Positions 23,355 through 33,108 of a stretch of DNA of 64,000 nucleotides are shown here, in pieces. The stretch is taken from positions 3,128,001-3,192,000 of the forward strand of contig NZ_AP022810.1 of assembly GCF_009731355.2 (NCBI RefSeq), written 5' to 3'. Each line of letters begins with the position of its first letter. Positions within the stretch are counted from its first letter, which is position 1. This DNA is from Desulfuromonas sp. AOP6 (GTDB taxonomy: Bacteria > Desulfobacterota > Desulfuromonadia > Desulfuromonadales > SZUA-540). The notes under the pieces were generated by a model. That model ran no database searches, was not told the DNA's origin, and saw nothing but the letters and a program-made list of their open reading frames with translations. The translations under genes and the position numbers were made by a program.

Positions 23355-26255
23355 TCAGAGGATCACTTTCAGGTATTCGCTGGTGCGGGCGCGCTTTTCG
23401 CGCTCAATTTCTTTGGGATCGACCTCGACGAATTTCTCATCGGGGGTGATCTTGAACAACGGCTGTCCCTTGGAGACGATGATGCCGTCACCGCCAGAGA
23501 TGAGGATTTTGTCGAGGGTTCCCGAGAAGGGCGCCCGCACCGTATTGAACATCTTCATGACTTCGATGATGTAGAGTGCCTGCCCCTTTTCGAAATGCAT
23601 CCCTTCCTCGACAAATTGCGGCAAGCCCGGCGCTTCCTGGGCGTAATACATACCGCCGCAGACAGCTACAATCTCATCGGCCTTGGTTGCCGGCGGCGGT
23701 ACCAGCACCTTCTTCATGCGCACCTGCAGGTCGGGGTCGGTGAGATAGTCGGGAATGGTGATGTCGAGGTCGTCCTCGACTTTCAGGTCCCAGAACTTGG
23801 TGTTTATGGCGACCAAAAAGACCATGCCGAGCAGTTCGAGTCCGGCTTCGTAACCAAAGTGGGAGGCACGGATCTGCTCCCACATGTCGGCATCGAAACC
23901 ACCCTGCGGTTTATCCTTCTGCAGCATCTCATTGAGCTGGAAGTAATCTTCCTCGTGCAGGTCGAAGGCCTCGTTGAGCTTGGCGTAGAAGCGCAGAGCT
24001 TTCTGCAGAAGCTCGTCGTCGTGACTCCAGATCACTTCGGCGGCGGGATCCTTCGGATTGTAGAGCTTGTTGAGGTAGTCGTAGGTTTCGCTGAGGACCA
24101 CCACGGGATTGCGCAACCAGATGACCTTGCCCTTTTCAAGGCGGAAGTTGTTCTTGTTGAGGCTGAGCCAGCCCGAGAGCATGTGCGGATCATCCAAAAG
24201 CTTCTCGATGGGGCGCGTCAGCAGAGTACCCTTGCGGTCGAGCAGCTCGGACATGTTCTTCAGTTCTTTGCCGAGCACCTCGGGCTGATCGCCAAACTGC
24301 TCGGACACCTGCTGCGCATAGTGTTTCTTCATCTGCAGAAAGGCATAGACCGGGTCGAGCTTGTTGGCTTCTTCCTTCAGGGTGCCGACCAGGGTGAGGT
24401 AGGGCACGACGAAACGGGTGGTCGGCTTGGCGTTGACGGTATTGCCGATGAACCAGTTGACCAGGCCGTAGTGGAATTCGAGGTTGGTGGCCAGGTCCGT
24501 GCCGCGAATCTTGGCATTGCGGAGAACTTTCGAGAGGTGCTTGTAACTTTCCAGGCGATCCTCTCCCTTGGTCAACAGCAGGGCGATGTTGGAATCGTAG
24601 GCCCCGGCTACCCGGTACTTCATGAACAGGCCGGTGTCGGGATTAAGGGCGCTGATGCCCTGATCGTCGCGGATTTCCCCTTCGATCGGTCGGGACCAGT
24701 AGCGAATCATGCCGCCGGCATGGGGAGAAAGAGAGGCGTCGGTGGCATTGAGACGAGCCTCGACGGCGGCATTGAAGCGAACAACGCGCTCCGGCTTGGG
24801 CAACCGCTTTTTGTGGCGGGCCAGCAGAGCCATGGCCTCGACCAGAGACTCGACGATGAAATAATCGTTCTTGTCTTTGGGGTTGGTGAACTTGAGGCAG
24901 TAGCAGAGCTCGGTCACCCGGTGTTCGACCTGAATGCGGGTGTTGACTTCCATGAAATAGTGGCGGTCGCGGTCGACGATGCATTCAAAGGTTGAGGCCG
25001 AGTCGAGACCGACGGCCTGACCGAAGCGCTCAGCTTCTTCTTCCATGCGCTTGAGTACGGTGAGATCGGTCTCCAGGGCCTTGGCTGCCTTAGGCTCGCC
25101 GGCCGCGCGGGCTTCGGCGATACGGGTGGCCAGTCCCTCCTGGGTAACGGAGACTTCGAGCAGCTTCTGCTCGTGCATCTGCAGCGAGCAGTCGCGACCA
25201 CCCAGGGCGATACACCAGTCGCCATTGCCCAACAGCTGGATCTCGTTGTGACGGGTCTGCTCGATGTTGAGCTCAATGAGCACGTTCTTGTTGTCGCCAA
25301 TGCCGTTGGCCTTGACTTCGTTGAGGACTTCGCGCACCAGCGTCGGCGCCTGGGCAGCCTCCTGCTCAATGAGAGCGGCATTGATGTTCTTGGCCGTGAG
25401 CAGGGAAGCTCCGAGAATGCGCTGCCCTTTGCCGCCGCCGCCGCCGATGGCTTTGAGGCGCACACGGCTCTTGGGATACTTGCGGAACATCTCGGCCACT
25501 TCGAACTGCACCTGGGCGCAGAGCTCTTCGAGGGAAAAGAGATCGATCCCTTTCTGGTAAGAGGCGTAGAGGATGTGATCGGCCAGCTCTTCGAGAGAGA
25601 GGTCCTTGTTGTCGAGGACCGCCTTGTTGCAATCGAGGCTTTCGGCATCGACCAGAGCCAGCAGCTTCTCGCGGGTCGGGTGCTTTTTGACCAGGGTGCG
25701 GGCGGTGACATTGTCGATGCCGGGGGTGACACTGACGTTGACGCTGAGGGCGGTGCGCTTGGCTTCGTCCTTTTTGCCGGCATTGGCCTGGGTGGAAGCG
25801 CAGGGACCGATAAAGTTCAGGCCGGCCTTTTCGATAGCGGCGACAAACTCCTCATCCTCGGCCATGAAACCGTAGCCGGCAAAGATGGAATCATAGCCGT
25901 TGTCTTTGGCGATGCGAATGATCTGATGAATGCGCTCGATACGCTCTTCCTTGCTTGCCCCTGAGTAATCGGGCACGCGGTGCACCCGCCGTGAGTCAGT
26001 GAGCCGGCGAAGTTCGGGCGACAGGGCATTGGGGTAGACGATGGAGTCCTTTTCCGAAAGCAGGATGCCGTAGTGGGTTATCCCCATTTCATCGTAGATG
26101 TCCATCGTCTCTTTGCGGATGGGGCCGCGGCAGACGATGAGAGGTTTGAGATCCTCACAGGCGAAGGAGCGCACCCACTCGGAGGCGGCCTTGCCCAGGC
26201 GGCGGTCTCGGTGAATCAGGGGATTGTCGTTATAGTAATCTTTTTGTTGAGCCAT
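23355..26255 (-). CDS. Biotin carboxylase plus biotin carrier protein (acyl-CoA carboxylase)
   Basis: This 966-residue protein has an N-terminal biotin carboxylase domain (ATP-grasp; GGGGGKGQRIL, EVNTRIQVEHRVTE) interrupted by an insertion of about 80 residues before the Gly-rich loop. A middle region of about 350 residues follows. The C-terminal biotinyl domain has the biotin Lys in EVMKM (K901). It charges biotin with CO2 for the carboxyltransferase encoded just upstream. The acceptor is probably propionyl-CoA, given the mutase and epimerase nearby, but acetyl-CoA cannot be excluded. GGAGATATATACTG precedes the ATG. Confidence 0.88.
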   Translation of the reverse strand: MAQQKDYYNDNPLIHRDRRLGKAASEWVRSFACEDLKPLIVCRGPIRKETMDIYDEMGITHYGILLSEKDSIVYPNALSPELRRLTDSRRVHRVPDYSGASKEERIERIHQIIRIAKDNGYDSIFAGYGFMAEDEEFVAAIEKAGLNFIGPCASTQANAGKKDEAKRTALSVNVSVTPGIDNVTARTLVKKHPTREKLLALVDAESLDCNKAVLDNKDLSLEELADHILYASYQKGIDLFSLEELCAQVQFEVAEMFRKYPKSRVRLKAIGGGGGKGQRILGASLLTAKNINAALIEQEAAQAPTLVREVLNEVKANGIGDNKNVLIELNIEQTRHNEIQLLGNGDWCIALGGRDCSLQMHEQKLLEVSVTQEGLATRIAEARAAGEPKAAKALETDLTVLKRMEEEAERFGQAVGLDSASTFECIVDRDRHYFMEVNTRIQVEHRVTELCYCLKFTNPKDKNDYFIVESLVEAMALLARHKKRLPKPERVVRFNAAVEARLNATDASLSPHAGGMIRYWSRPIEGEIRDDQGISALNPDTGLFMKYRVAGAYDSNIALLLTKGEDRLESYKHLSKVLRNAKIRGTDLATNLEFHYGLVNWFIGNTVNAKPTTRFVVPYLTLVGTLKEEANKLDPVYAFLQMKKHYAQQVSEQFGDQPEVLGKELKNMSELLDRKGTLLTRPIEKLLDDPHMLSGWLSLNKNNFRLEKGKVIWLRNPVVVLSETYDYLNKLYNPKDPAAEVIWSHDDELLQKALRFYAKLNEAFDLHEEDYFQLNEMLQKDKPQGGFDADMWEQIRASHFGYEAGLELLGMVFLVAINTKFWDLKVEDDLDITIPDYLTDPDLQVRMKKVLVPPPATKADEIVAVCGGMYYAQEAPGLPQFVEEGMHFEKGQALYIIEVMKMFNTVRAPFSGTLDKILISGGDGIIVSKGQPLFKITPDEKFVEVDPKEIEREKRARTSEYLKVIL

Positions 26256-26303
26256 CAGTATATATCTCCAATCTGATTCCTTCGATAGGGTTCCGGTGAG
26301 GGC

Positions 26304-28028
26304 TTAATAGAACTCGCGCTGGACGCTCTGCATCGGGCCGGGCTTGTAATGGCGCAGGAAGAAGTTGAGATTCTCCCCGAGCACCTTGCGCAGGTCCGTC
26401 GGCATGACGATGCTGGAGATGGAGCCGAGGCTCAGGGCCTCTTTCGGATTCATCAGCTCTTTCTCGTAGCGCAGATTAAGCTCGGCCTCGGCGGCCTTGA
26501 GCCAGTCGGCCGCCTCTTTTTCGGCGTCCTTCTTGGCCACGTCGTCACGCAGGCCGGCGTCGAGGCGCTCCTGGATCCCTCTTTTGACCCGCTCAGCTAT
26601 CGAACCGCGCAGCTTGCGCAGCTCGTCCTTGTAGACGAACTCCTTGCCGGCCGGGCCCATGACCGCCAGGCGGGTGGTGGGCAGGGCCAGCACCAGGTCG
26701 GCCCCCGTCGGGTAGTTGTTGTAGGAGGCATAGGCGCCGCCGAAGGCGTTGCGGATGATAAGCAGGATGCGCGGCGTGCGGATGTCGACGATGGAGTCGA
26801 GCATGGCGCGGCCGGCCTGTACGATACCGCGGGACTCCTGCTCGCGGCCGGGAAGGAAACCAGTGGTGTCCTCCATGAAGATGAGTGGAATGTTGTAGAT
26901 ATTGCAGAAGCGGTTGAAGCGGGCGATTTTGTAGGCCGCATCGCAGTCAATCTGACCGGAATCGACGGCGCTGTTGTTGGCCACGAAGCCGACGACGTTG
27001 CCGCCGAGGCGGCCGAAGGCGGTGATGACGTTGCGGGCCCGGTCCGGCTGCATTTCGAAATAATCCCCGTGATCGCAGATCTGCTGGATCATGAGGGATA
27101 CGTCGAAGGGCGTGTTGAAGCCGGTGGGGGAATTGAAGGTCTTTTTCAGCAGAGTGTTGATCTCCCAGGTCTTGCGGTCGAGGGGATCACTGGTCTCCTG
27201 AAAAGGTGCCATGACGCTGTTGTTGTCCGGCAGGTAGCTGAGCAGGCTGATGGCCGTGCGCAGGGCGGAGACCTCGTCTTCGACGGTGAGATCGGCCACG
27301 CCCGACTTGCCGTGTACCTGCGGACCGCCCAGCTCTTCCGGGGTGATGTCCTCACCCAGGACCGACTTGACCACGCCGGGGCCGGTGAGGCCGAAGAAGG
27401 TGTCGTTGGGCTGAATGACAAAACTGCCCTGCCGTGGCAGGTAGCTGCCGCCACCGGCATTGAAGCCGAACATGCACATGATGCTGGGCACGACGCCACT
27501 GATCTTGCGCAGGGCGGTGAAGGCTTCGGCGTAGCCGTCGAGGCCGCCGACACCGGCAGGCACGTAAGCGCCGGCGCTATCGTTCATGCCGATGAGGGGC
27601 ATCCCCTTCTCACCGGCCATCTGGAAGAGGCGGGCCAGCTTCTGACCATTGGTGGCATCCATGGAACCGGCGCGCACGGTGAAATCGTGGCCATAGAGAG
27701 CGACGTCGCGCCCTTTGATGTTAAGAATGCCGGTGACCAGGGAAGCCCCGTCGAGGTTCTTGCCCCAGTTCTGAAAGAGGATATTGGGCTCTTTGTCGGT
27801 AAGAACGCGAATCCGCTCCCAGACCGTCATGCGCTTCTTGAAGTGCTGTTTTTCGATCTGGGCGACGCTGACCGACTTGATGGGGCGCTGAATGAGGTCA
27901 TAACCCTCCTTCATGGCCTCTTCATAGCCGCCGCTGACGCCGGCGATTTCGCCAGGAATGGTGAATTCGACTTTCTCTGGCGGATCAAATGGATTCTTCA
28001 GTGAAGGTTTAATCGCTTTTTTCGACAT
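26304..28028 (-). CDS. Acyl-CoA carboxylase carboxyltransferase subunit (propionyl-CoA type)
   Basis: This 574-residue crotonase-fold protein has both carboxyltransferase halves. The CoA-binding half includes [24 protein letters not shown] and [24 protein letters not shown]. The carboxybiotin half includes [27 protein letters not shown] and [12 protein letters not shown]. It moves CO2 between biotin and an acyl-CoA. GAGGGATAACCGAA precedes the ATG at 28028. It is followed 48 bp later by the biotin carboxylase gene, so the two form one operon behind a regulated promoter. Confidence 0.92.
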
Positions 28029-28261
28029 TTCGGTTATCCCTCTGATTTGATAAGTACGATCTTTTCGGCACGCGCCAGCCAACGGACCAGAGCTCCACGT
28101 ACCAACCTGTCCTGTCTTTACGGCAAAAAAACAAAATTCCGCCGAACCGGAGTCCCCTCCAAAGCCGGGCGGTGATTTTTTTCTGTCGACTCAAAAATTA
28201 AGCCTTCCGACAAAACTGCTGTCGCGGCCGAACTTTTTCGTCAAAATAAAAAGTAGTTTTA

Positions 28262-28323
28262 TTTTCGACACGATATAGCGAAAATGACCCTCTTTGTCAA
28301 TAAAATAATTTATTGTCGATAAA
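28262..28323 (-). promoter_or_regulatory. Promoter and operator of the carboxylase operon
   Basis: On the minus strand -35 TTGACA (28300-28295) and -10 TATATC (28277-28272) are 17 bp apart. The 30-bp element 28294-28323 overlaps the -35 and matches the regulator promoter at 24 of 30 bases; within it, TTTATTGTCGATAAA lies at 28309-28323. A second inverted repeat, TTTTCG-N11-CGAAAA (28262-28284), covers the -10. Confidence 0.65.
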
Positions 28324-28388
28324 AAGATTTAACCCTAATAAATGATAATTTCAAAGGGGTTAGACTGCCATGGCACCCTTGCCTCGAA

Positions 28389-28400
28389 AGTGTATACACT
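28389..28400. promoter_or_regulatory. Perfect 12-bp palindrome
   Basis: AGTGTATACACT is a perfect palindrome in the 569-bp gap 28029-28597, about 200 bp before the unknown-mqnB-mqnD genes. It looks like a dimeric repressor site. Apart from this and the carboxylase promoter, I see nothing clear in the gap. Confidence 0.35.
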
Positions 28401-28597
28401 ACTCTTTTCCCAAACTTTTGTTTTGTTTTCCCCCGGTTCTGCAATGAATGCCGCGGAAGGTCACCCCGTGCCATGAAGGGGGCGTTATTGACTTTTGGGC
28501 CGGGATCAACTACTTTGACGACAGTGCGCGGCCATGGGGCCGGCGCCCATCTCGCATCCGCGCAATACTCCCGTTTTCAGGCATCGTTTTGACCCCT

Positions 28598-29671
28598 ATG
28601 ACTTTCAATCTGCCCATTGGGCTACGGCTTTGGGAAACTGAATTCCGCCGTGGCAAGTCGCCCCTCCACAGGGGCTACACCTTTTCCCCGCTGGAGGCAT
28701 CCTCGGACGCCTATCGCATTACCGTCATGGCCGAAGCGGACCAGATTTCTCGGCTGTTCCATGACATTGGCCGCCTTTTTGGCCCTGAATCCTTTCTCAT
28801 CCTGGAATTTTATCCACACGAAATGGAGGCCACCGGCGAAGAACCGACCGGGCCCACCACTTTCTACAGCCCCTACCTGCCAACCGCCGATCTGCTCAAA
28901 GCCCTTGAATCCTATATGCCTCGCCTGATTCACGATGGCTTCGTCGGTTTCGGCCTGGCCAACAACAGGGCCGGCCTCGAGTTTTTTTATTCCGAGGAGA
29001 AGGTGCTGACCTGCTTTTCAGGAAACCACCTGCGCGTTATCGACCTGCTGAACCAGCATGGCCTGCCGCATCGCCCCGACTTGCCCACTCCCGGTGATTT
29101 TGGTCACGATCATCTTTCGCTGCTCTGCCATCCCTCGGATGATCTGCCCCCTTTTCTGGCCGAAATGGGTCAGGATGATCTCGACTACGTGCTTTTCTGC
29201 CAGGAAGTTGTCGAAGCCCTCGACATGTATCCCGTTGAGGAAACCCTCAGTTTTTTTCTGTCCAAGAAGGAGCAGGACGCCATCGAAGAATGCCTGAGCC
29301 GCCACAGCGAATTCTCCGAATTTGCCGAGGAAGATTTTGGCAGTTTGCTGCTGGACTGGAACGACTTCGTCAACGAGTGCGAGGCCGCCTTTGAAGGCGA
29401 CCTGTGGGAATATCAACAAGGGCTCAAGCTGCGCGACATGATCCAATACGTTATCGAGGGTACCCCGCCATCGCTTTCGGCCAAACTCAAGGAGATTCTG
29501 GCCGAGCCGGATGCCCAGTTCCAGCGCAACCTGATCGACCGCCGCAAGCGACTGGACGCTCCCGGCGACATTCCAGTGCGGGAGGAACGCTTCTGGTATC
29601 AGGGCGTGGTTCGCAACCAGGGTGCCTATCTGCGCCGCGACCTCATCCGCTGCGGCTGGTTCAAGCCCTGA
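28598..29671 (+). CDS. Hypothetical protein upstream of menaquinone genes
   Basis: I do not recognise this 357-residue cytoplasmic protein. It begins MTFNLPIGLRLWETEFRRGK and has an N-terminal alpha/beta part (SLILEFYPHEMEATGEE region). The middle is acidic and helical with many Phe and Glu, and the C-terminal segment (FQRNLIDRRKRL, WYQGVVRNQGAYLRRDLIRCGW) is basic. The start is uncertain: neither 28598 nor the longer option at 28448 has a Shine-Dalgarno, and the extra 50 residues look non-coding. It ends 46 bp before mqnB on the same strand and may be co-transcribed. Confidence 0.7.
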   Translation: MTFNLPIGLRLWETEFRRGKSPLHRGYTFSPLEASSDAYRITVMAEADQISRLFHDIGRLFGPESFLILEFYPHEMEATGEEPTGPTTFYSPYLPTADLLKALESYMPRLIHDGFVGFGLANNRAGLEFFYSEEKVLTCFSGNHLRVIDLLNQHGLPHRPDLPTPGDFGHDHLSLLCHPSDDLPPFLAEMGQDDLDYVLFCQEVVEALDMYPVEETLSFFLSKKEQDAIEECLSRHSEFSEFAEEDFGSLLLDWNDFVNECEAAFEGDLWEYQQGLKLRDMIQYVIEGTPPSLSAKLKEILAEPDAQFQRNLIDRRKRLDAPGDIPVREERFWYQGVVRNQGAYLRRDLIRCGWFKP

Positions 29672-29717
29672 GCGTCTCTCCTTCTATTCTCATCACCCTT
29701 CCCCATGGGACAAGTGC

Positions 29718-30464
29718 ATGATAGCCCTGATCGCCGCCGTACCTCTTGAAACCGAGTTGCTGCGCCAGACCCTGTCGCCGTGGGAGGTTCGCCATTGCGC
29801 TGGGTACGACCTGTTCCAGGGCAGTTATGCGGGACACTCCATTGGCCTGCTGCACTGCGGGGTGGGGAAAGTCAACGCGGGGGCGGCGGCCAAAGCCCTC
29901 ATCATCTCATGCGCTCCGCAACTCATGATCTCTTTCGGCTGCGGCGGCGCCTACCCCGGCGCCGGCCTGCACCCGGGCGACCTCGCCCTGGCGACAGAGG
30001 AAATCTACGGCGATGAGGGTGTTTTGACCCCCAGCGGCTTTTTCGACATGGAAGCCATCGGTTTTCCTCTCGTGCGCCGCGCAGGGACGGCCTTTTTCAA
30101 CCGGTTTCCGCTGACCACCCCCCTTGTCGAGCACGCCTTCCCTCTTTTGAAGGCGCTCAGTGATCGCCGCGGTTGCCATTGTGCCGCAGGGCCCTTCATC
30201 ACCGTATCCACCTGCTCGGGCACGCTGGCAGCAGGTCTGGCCATGGAAGAGCGCACCGGCGGTATCTGCGAAAACATGGAAGGGGCAGCTATCGCCCACG
30301 TCTGTCGACTGCACGACACCCCTTTTCTGGAGGTGCGTGGCATCTCCAATCTCACCGAAGACCGCGATCTTTCAACATGGGATCTGCGCGGGGCTGCCAG
30401 TATCGCCCAGCAAGGGGTGCTGGCCCTGCTGGAAAACCGGCCGGAAAGGGATATCTCCGCATGA
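29718..30464 (+). CDS. mqnB: Futalosine hydrolase
   Basis: This 248-residue protein has the MTA/SAH-nucleosidase fold: MIALIAAVPLETELL, the ribose/base pocket GVGKVNAGAAAKALI, and GGICENMEGAAIAHVCRL with the catalytic Glu-Met-Glu-type segment. It cleaves futalosine to dehypoxanthine futalosine and hypoxanthine in the alternative menaquinone pathway. The call over an ordinary nucleosidase rests on the ATGA overlap with mqnD. The ATG at 29718 gives the family N-terminus. Confidence 0.9.
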   Translation: MIALIAAVPLETELLRQTLSPWEVRHCAGYDLFQGSYAGHSIGLLHCGVGKVNAGAAAKALIISCAPQLMISFGCGGAYPGAGLHPGDLALATEEIYGDEGVLTPSGFFDMEAIGFPLVRRAGTAFFNRFPLTTPLVEHAFPLLKALSDRRGCHCAAGPFITVSTCSGTLAAGLAMEERTGGICENMEGAAIAHVCRLHDTPFLEVRGISNLTEDRDLSTWDLRGAASIAQQGVLALLENRPERDISA

Positions 30465-31297
30465 GCCGTCTTCTTACCCTGGGCTACTCACCCTGCCCCA
30501 ATGACACCTTTATCTTTCACGCCCTCATTCACGGCCTGATTCCAACAGGCGACCTGCGTTTTCGGGAACGCCTGGAGGACGTGGAGACCCTTAACCAGCT
30601 GGCTCTGGAGGGCATCCTCGACCTGACCAAAGTCAGCTACCACGCCTTCGGCCACCTGCGAGAGGACTACGCCCTGCTGCGAAGCGGCGGCGCCCTCGGC
30701 CGCGGCTGCGGTCCCCTGGTGGTGACAACCGGCACGACATGCATGAATGAGCTGAAAGGAAAAAAGATAGCCATTCCCGGGCGTCTGACGACGGCTAATC
30801 TCCTGCTGCAGCTTTATGGCGAGGGGTTCGAGGATGTGCTGATTCTACCTTTCGACCAGATCATGGCCGCGATCAGATCGGGGCAGGTGGAAGCCGGGGT
30901 GATCATACACGAGTCCCGCTTCACCTATCTGGCACACGGTCTGACTCAGGCAGTCGACCTCGGGGTCTGGTGGGAAGAGGAGACCGGGCTGCCTATCCCG
31001 CTGGGAGGTATTTTGGCGAGACGCTCCCTCGGCGCCGACATCATCGCCCGCGTCGAGACCGCTCTGCGTGAAAGCGTGGCCTACGCCCAGAGTCACCCGG
31101 AAAGCTCCCGGGCCTATATCCGGCAGCACTCTCAGGAACTGGCCGATGAGGTCATCGCCAACCACATCGCCCTCTACGTCAACCCCTTCTCCCTCGACCT
31201 TGGCGAAGAGGGGGTGCGGGCCGTCGAAACTCTGCTGCAACGGGCGGAGGAGCGGGGCATCATTCCGGCATGCCAGCAACCCCTCTTTCTCACCTGA
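30461..31297 (+). CDS. mqnD: 1,4-dihydroxy-6-naphthoate synthase
   Basis: This 278-residue protein has a periplasmic-binding-protein-like fold and begins SRLLTLGYSPCPNDTFIFHAL, the hallmark of MqnD. Also visible are LTKVSYHAFGHL, the anion-binding RTTANLLLQL-like segment (GRLTTANLLLQL) and GVIIHESRFTY with the catalytic His. It turns cyclic dehypoxanthine futalosine into 1,4-dihydroxy-6-naphthoate. It overlaps mqnB by 4 bp. The other mqn genes are not in the window. Confidence 0.94.
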   Translation: MSRLLTLGYSPCPNDTFIFHALIHGLIPTGDLRFRERLEDVETLNQLALEGILDLTKVSYHAFGHLREDYALLRSGGALGRGCGPLVVTTGTTCMNELKGKKIAIPGRLTTANLLLQLYGEGFEDVLILPFDQIMAAIRSGQVEAGVIIHESRFTYLAHGLTQAVDLGVWWEEETGLPIPLGGILARRSLGADIIARVETALRESVAYAQSHPESSRAYIRQHSQELADEVIANHIALYVNPFSLDLGEEGVRAVETLLQRAEERGIIPACQQPLFLT

Positions 31298-31315
31298 AAA
31301 AGTTTAAACAGACAC

Positions 31316-31353
31316 AAAAAAAAGCGACTCCCGAAAAGGGGTCGCTTTTTTTT
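31316..31353. terminator. Bidirectional terminator between mqnD and serA
   Basis: AGCGACTCCC and GGGGTCGCT form a stem bounded by eight A and eight or more T. It ends both the plus-strand mqnD and the minus-strand serA transcripts. Confidence 0.9.
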
Positions 31354-31375
31354 GTGGGAAGTTGGGCGGATCGAT

Positions 31376-32968
31376 CTAGCGTGGCATGTGGACGGCTTTG
31401 ATGAAGTGCGCTCCTACCGCCTCGGCCAGTCGAGTGACGACCTCTTCCGGAATAGGGGCATCGAGGGAGAGCACCACCATGGCTTCGCCGGCTTTCTCGC
31501 GGCGCCCCAGATTGAGGGAGCCGATGTTGATGTCGGCTTCGCCCAGGATCGTACCGATTCTTCCGATCAATCCCGGCTTGTCATCATAGGTGATGACAAG
31601 CATATGCTCTTCCGGCTGAAAATCTGTGTTGAAATCCCGCATTTTGACGATTTTGGGGACACCGTCGAACAGGGTGCCAGCGATGGTGCGCCGCCCCTCG
31701 GCAGTTTCAATGGTCAGGGTGACGAGATTTGAGAAGGAGCCGACCTCGGTATTGCGCACCTCTTCCACGGCTATCCCCATGTTGCGGGCGATGAGACGGG
31801 CATTGACCATGTTCACTTCCTGCTCGGTGTGACGATTGAGCAGGGCGGCCAGGCCACACACGGTAAGGGGGGCACAGTCGTAACGGGCCAACTTGCCATT
31901 ATAGGTGAAAATGACCTTGTTGGGGTTGGGTGTCGCCAACTGGGAGATAAAGTCGCCAATGCGGCTGACCAGGGCCATGAAGGGCTTCATGTGATCCATG
32001 AGGTCGGGGTCGAAACGGGGGATGTTGAGCGCATTTTCCATGGGACGGCCGTCCAGATAGTTGACGATCTCCCGACTCACGTCAATGGCGACGTTCCTCT
32101 GCGCTTCAAAGGTGTTGGCACCAAGATGAGGGGTCACGATCATCCTGGGATGGGCGATGAGCTTTTTCAGGGTTTCGGTGCGCGGGGGCTCTTCGCTCCA
32201 CACGTCAAACGCGGCACCAGCCACCTTGCCGCTTTCGAGGGCCGCCAGCATCGCCTCTTCGTTGATGATCCCGCCGCGGGCGCAGTTGACGATGATGACG
32301 CCATCCTTCATGCCAGGGAAATGGTCGGCGCCTACCAAGTCGCGGGTTTCCCCGTTCAGGGGCGTATGCACGGTAATGATGTCGGCAAAACGGACGATGT
32401 CTTCAAGGGGGACAAGCTTGACGCCGAAATCTTCCGCCCGCTTCTCGGCGATATAGGGGTCGCAGGCGATGACGTCGGCCTCGAAGGCCTTGCAGCGCAG
32501 GGCCACGCGGCCACCGACCTTGCCGAGACCGATGATGCCGACAGTCTTCCCTTTGAGCTCATAACCGGTAAAGGGAGCTCTCTTCCACTCCCCCCCCTTG
32601 AGAGAGGCGTTGGCCTGGGTGACGTTCCGGCACAGGGACAGCAGGATGGCCATGGTGTGCTCAGCCGCCGAATTGACGTTGCCGAAGGGGGCGTTGACGA
32701 CAATGACCCCCTTGTTGCTGGCTGCCTCGACATCGACGTTGTCGATACCGACCCCGGCGCGGGCTACAATCTTGAGCTTTTCGGCATGGTCCAGCAGCGC
32801 CTGATCCACCTGGGTGCCGCTGCGGGTAATGATGGCGTCATAGCCTCCGATGGTCTGGTGGAGCTCGGGAACGGGCAGGCCGAGCTTGACGTCAAGCTGG
32901 ATACGGGGATCATCGAGGAGAGGCTGAAGCCCTTCCTGGGAAATTTCATCAGTAACAAGGACCTTCAT
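31376..32968 (-). CDS. serA: D-3-phosphoglycerate dehydrogenase
   Basis: This 530-residue long-form enzyme has a split substrate domain and an NAD-binding domain (GIIGLGKVGGRVALR; catalytic Arg/Glu/His region INCARGGIINEEAML and TPHLGANTFEAQ). An intervening allosteric domain precedes a C-terminal ACT domain (ITYDDKPGLIGRIGTILGE). It makes 3-phosphohydroxypyruvate, the first step of serine synthesis. The ACT domain implies serine feedback. AAAGGAGCCGTC precedes the ATG at 32968. It has its own promoter. Confidence 0.96.
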   Translation of the reverse strand: MKVLVTDEISQEGLQPLLDDPRIQLDVKLGLPVPELHQTIGGYDAIITRSGTQVDQALLDHAEKLKIVARAGVGIDNVDVEAASNKGVIVVNAPFGNVNSAAEHTMAILLSLCRNVTQANASLKGGEWKRAPFTGYELKGKTVGIIGLGKVGGRVALRCKAFEADVIACDPYIAEKRAEDFGVKLVPLEDIVRFADIITVHTPLNGETRDLVGADHFPGMKDGVIIVNCARGGIINEEAMLAALESGKVAGAAFDVWSEEPPRTETLKKLIAHPRMIVTPHLGANTFEAQRNVAIDVSREIVNYLDGRPMENALNIPRFDPDLMDHMKPFMALVSRIGDFISQLATPNPNKVIFTYNGKLARYDCAPLTVCGLAALLNRHTEQEVNMVNARLIARNMGIAVEEVRNTEVGSFSNLVTLTIETAEGRRTIAGTLFDGVPKIVKMRDFNTDFQPEEHMLVITYDDKPGLIGRIGTILGEADINIGSLNLGRREKAGEAMVVLSLDAPIPEEVVTRLAEAVGAHFIKAVHMPR

Positions 32969-33032
32969 GACGGCTCCTTTTTCGGGGGATGGGGACATCT
33001 CTGAGAGCCTGTCCCTTTTCAGGCAAGCGCAA

Positions 33033-33061
33033 ATCTTAAAACTTTAGGGCGCCCCTGTCAA
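33033..33061 (-). promoter_or_regulatory. serA promoter
   Basis: On the minus strand consensus -35 TTGACA (33061-33056) and -10 TAAGAT (33038-33033) are 17 bp apart, about 60-70 bp upstream of the serA start. Confidence 0.65.
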
Positions 33062-33108
33062 CGCCGTATACCGGGTCAAAACTCCCCTCCCAAGGCAGGC
33101 CCGGCCGA

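Noticed and set aside
28448-28597. Fifty-residue N-terminal extension of the unknown gene before mqnB
   Set aside because: It has no ribosome site, and its composition looks like translated non-coding DNA. The start remains uncertain.
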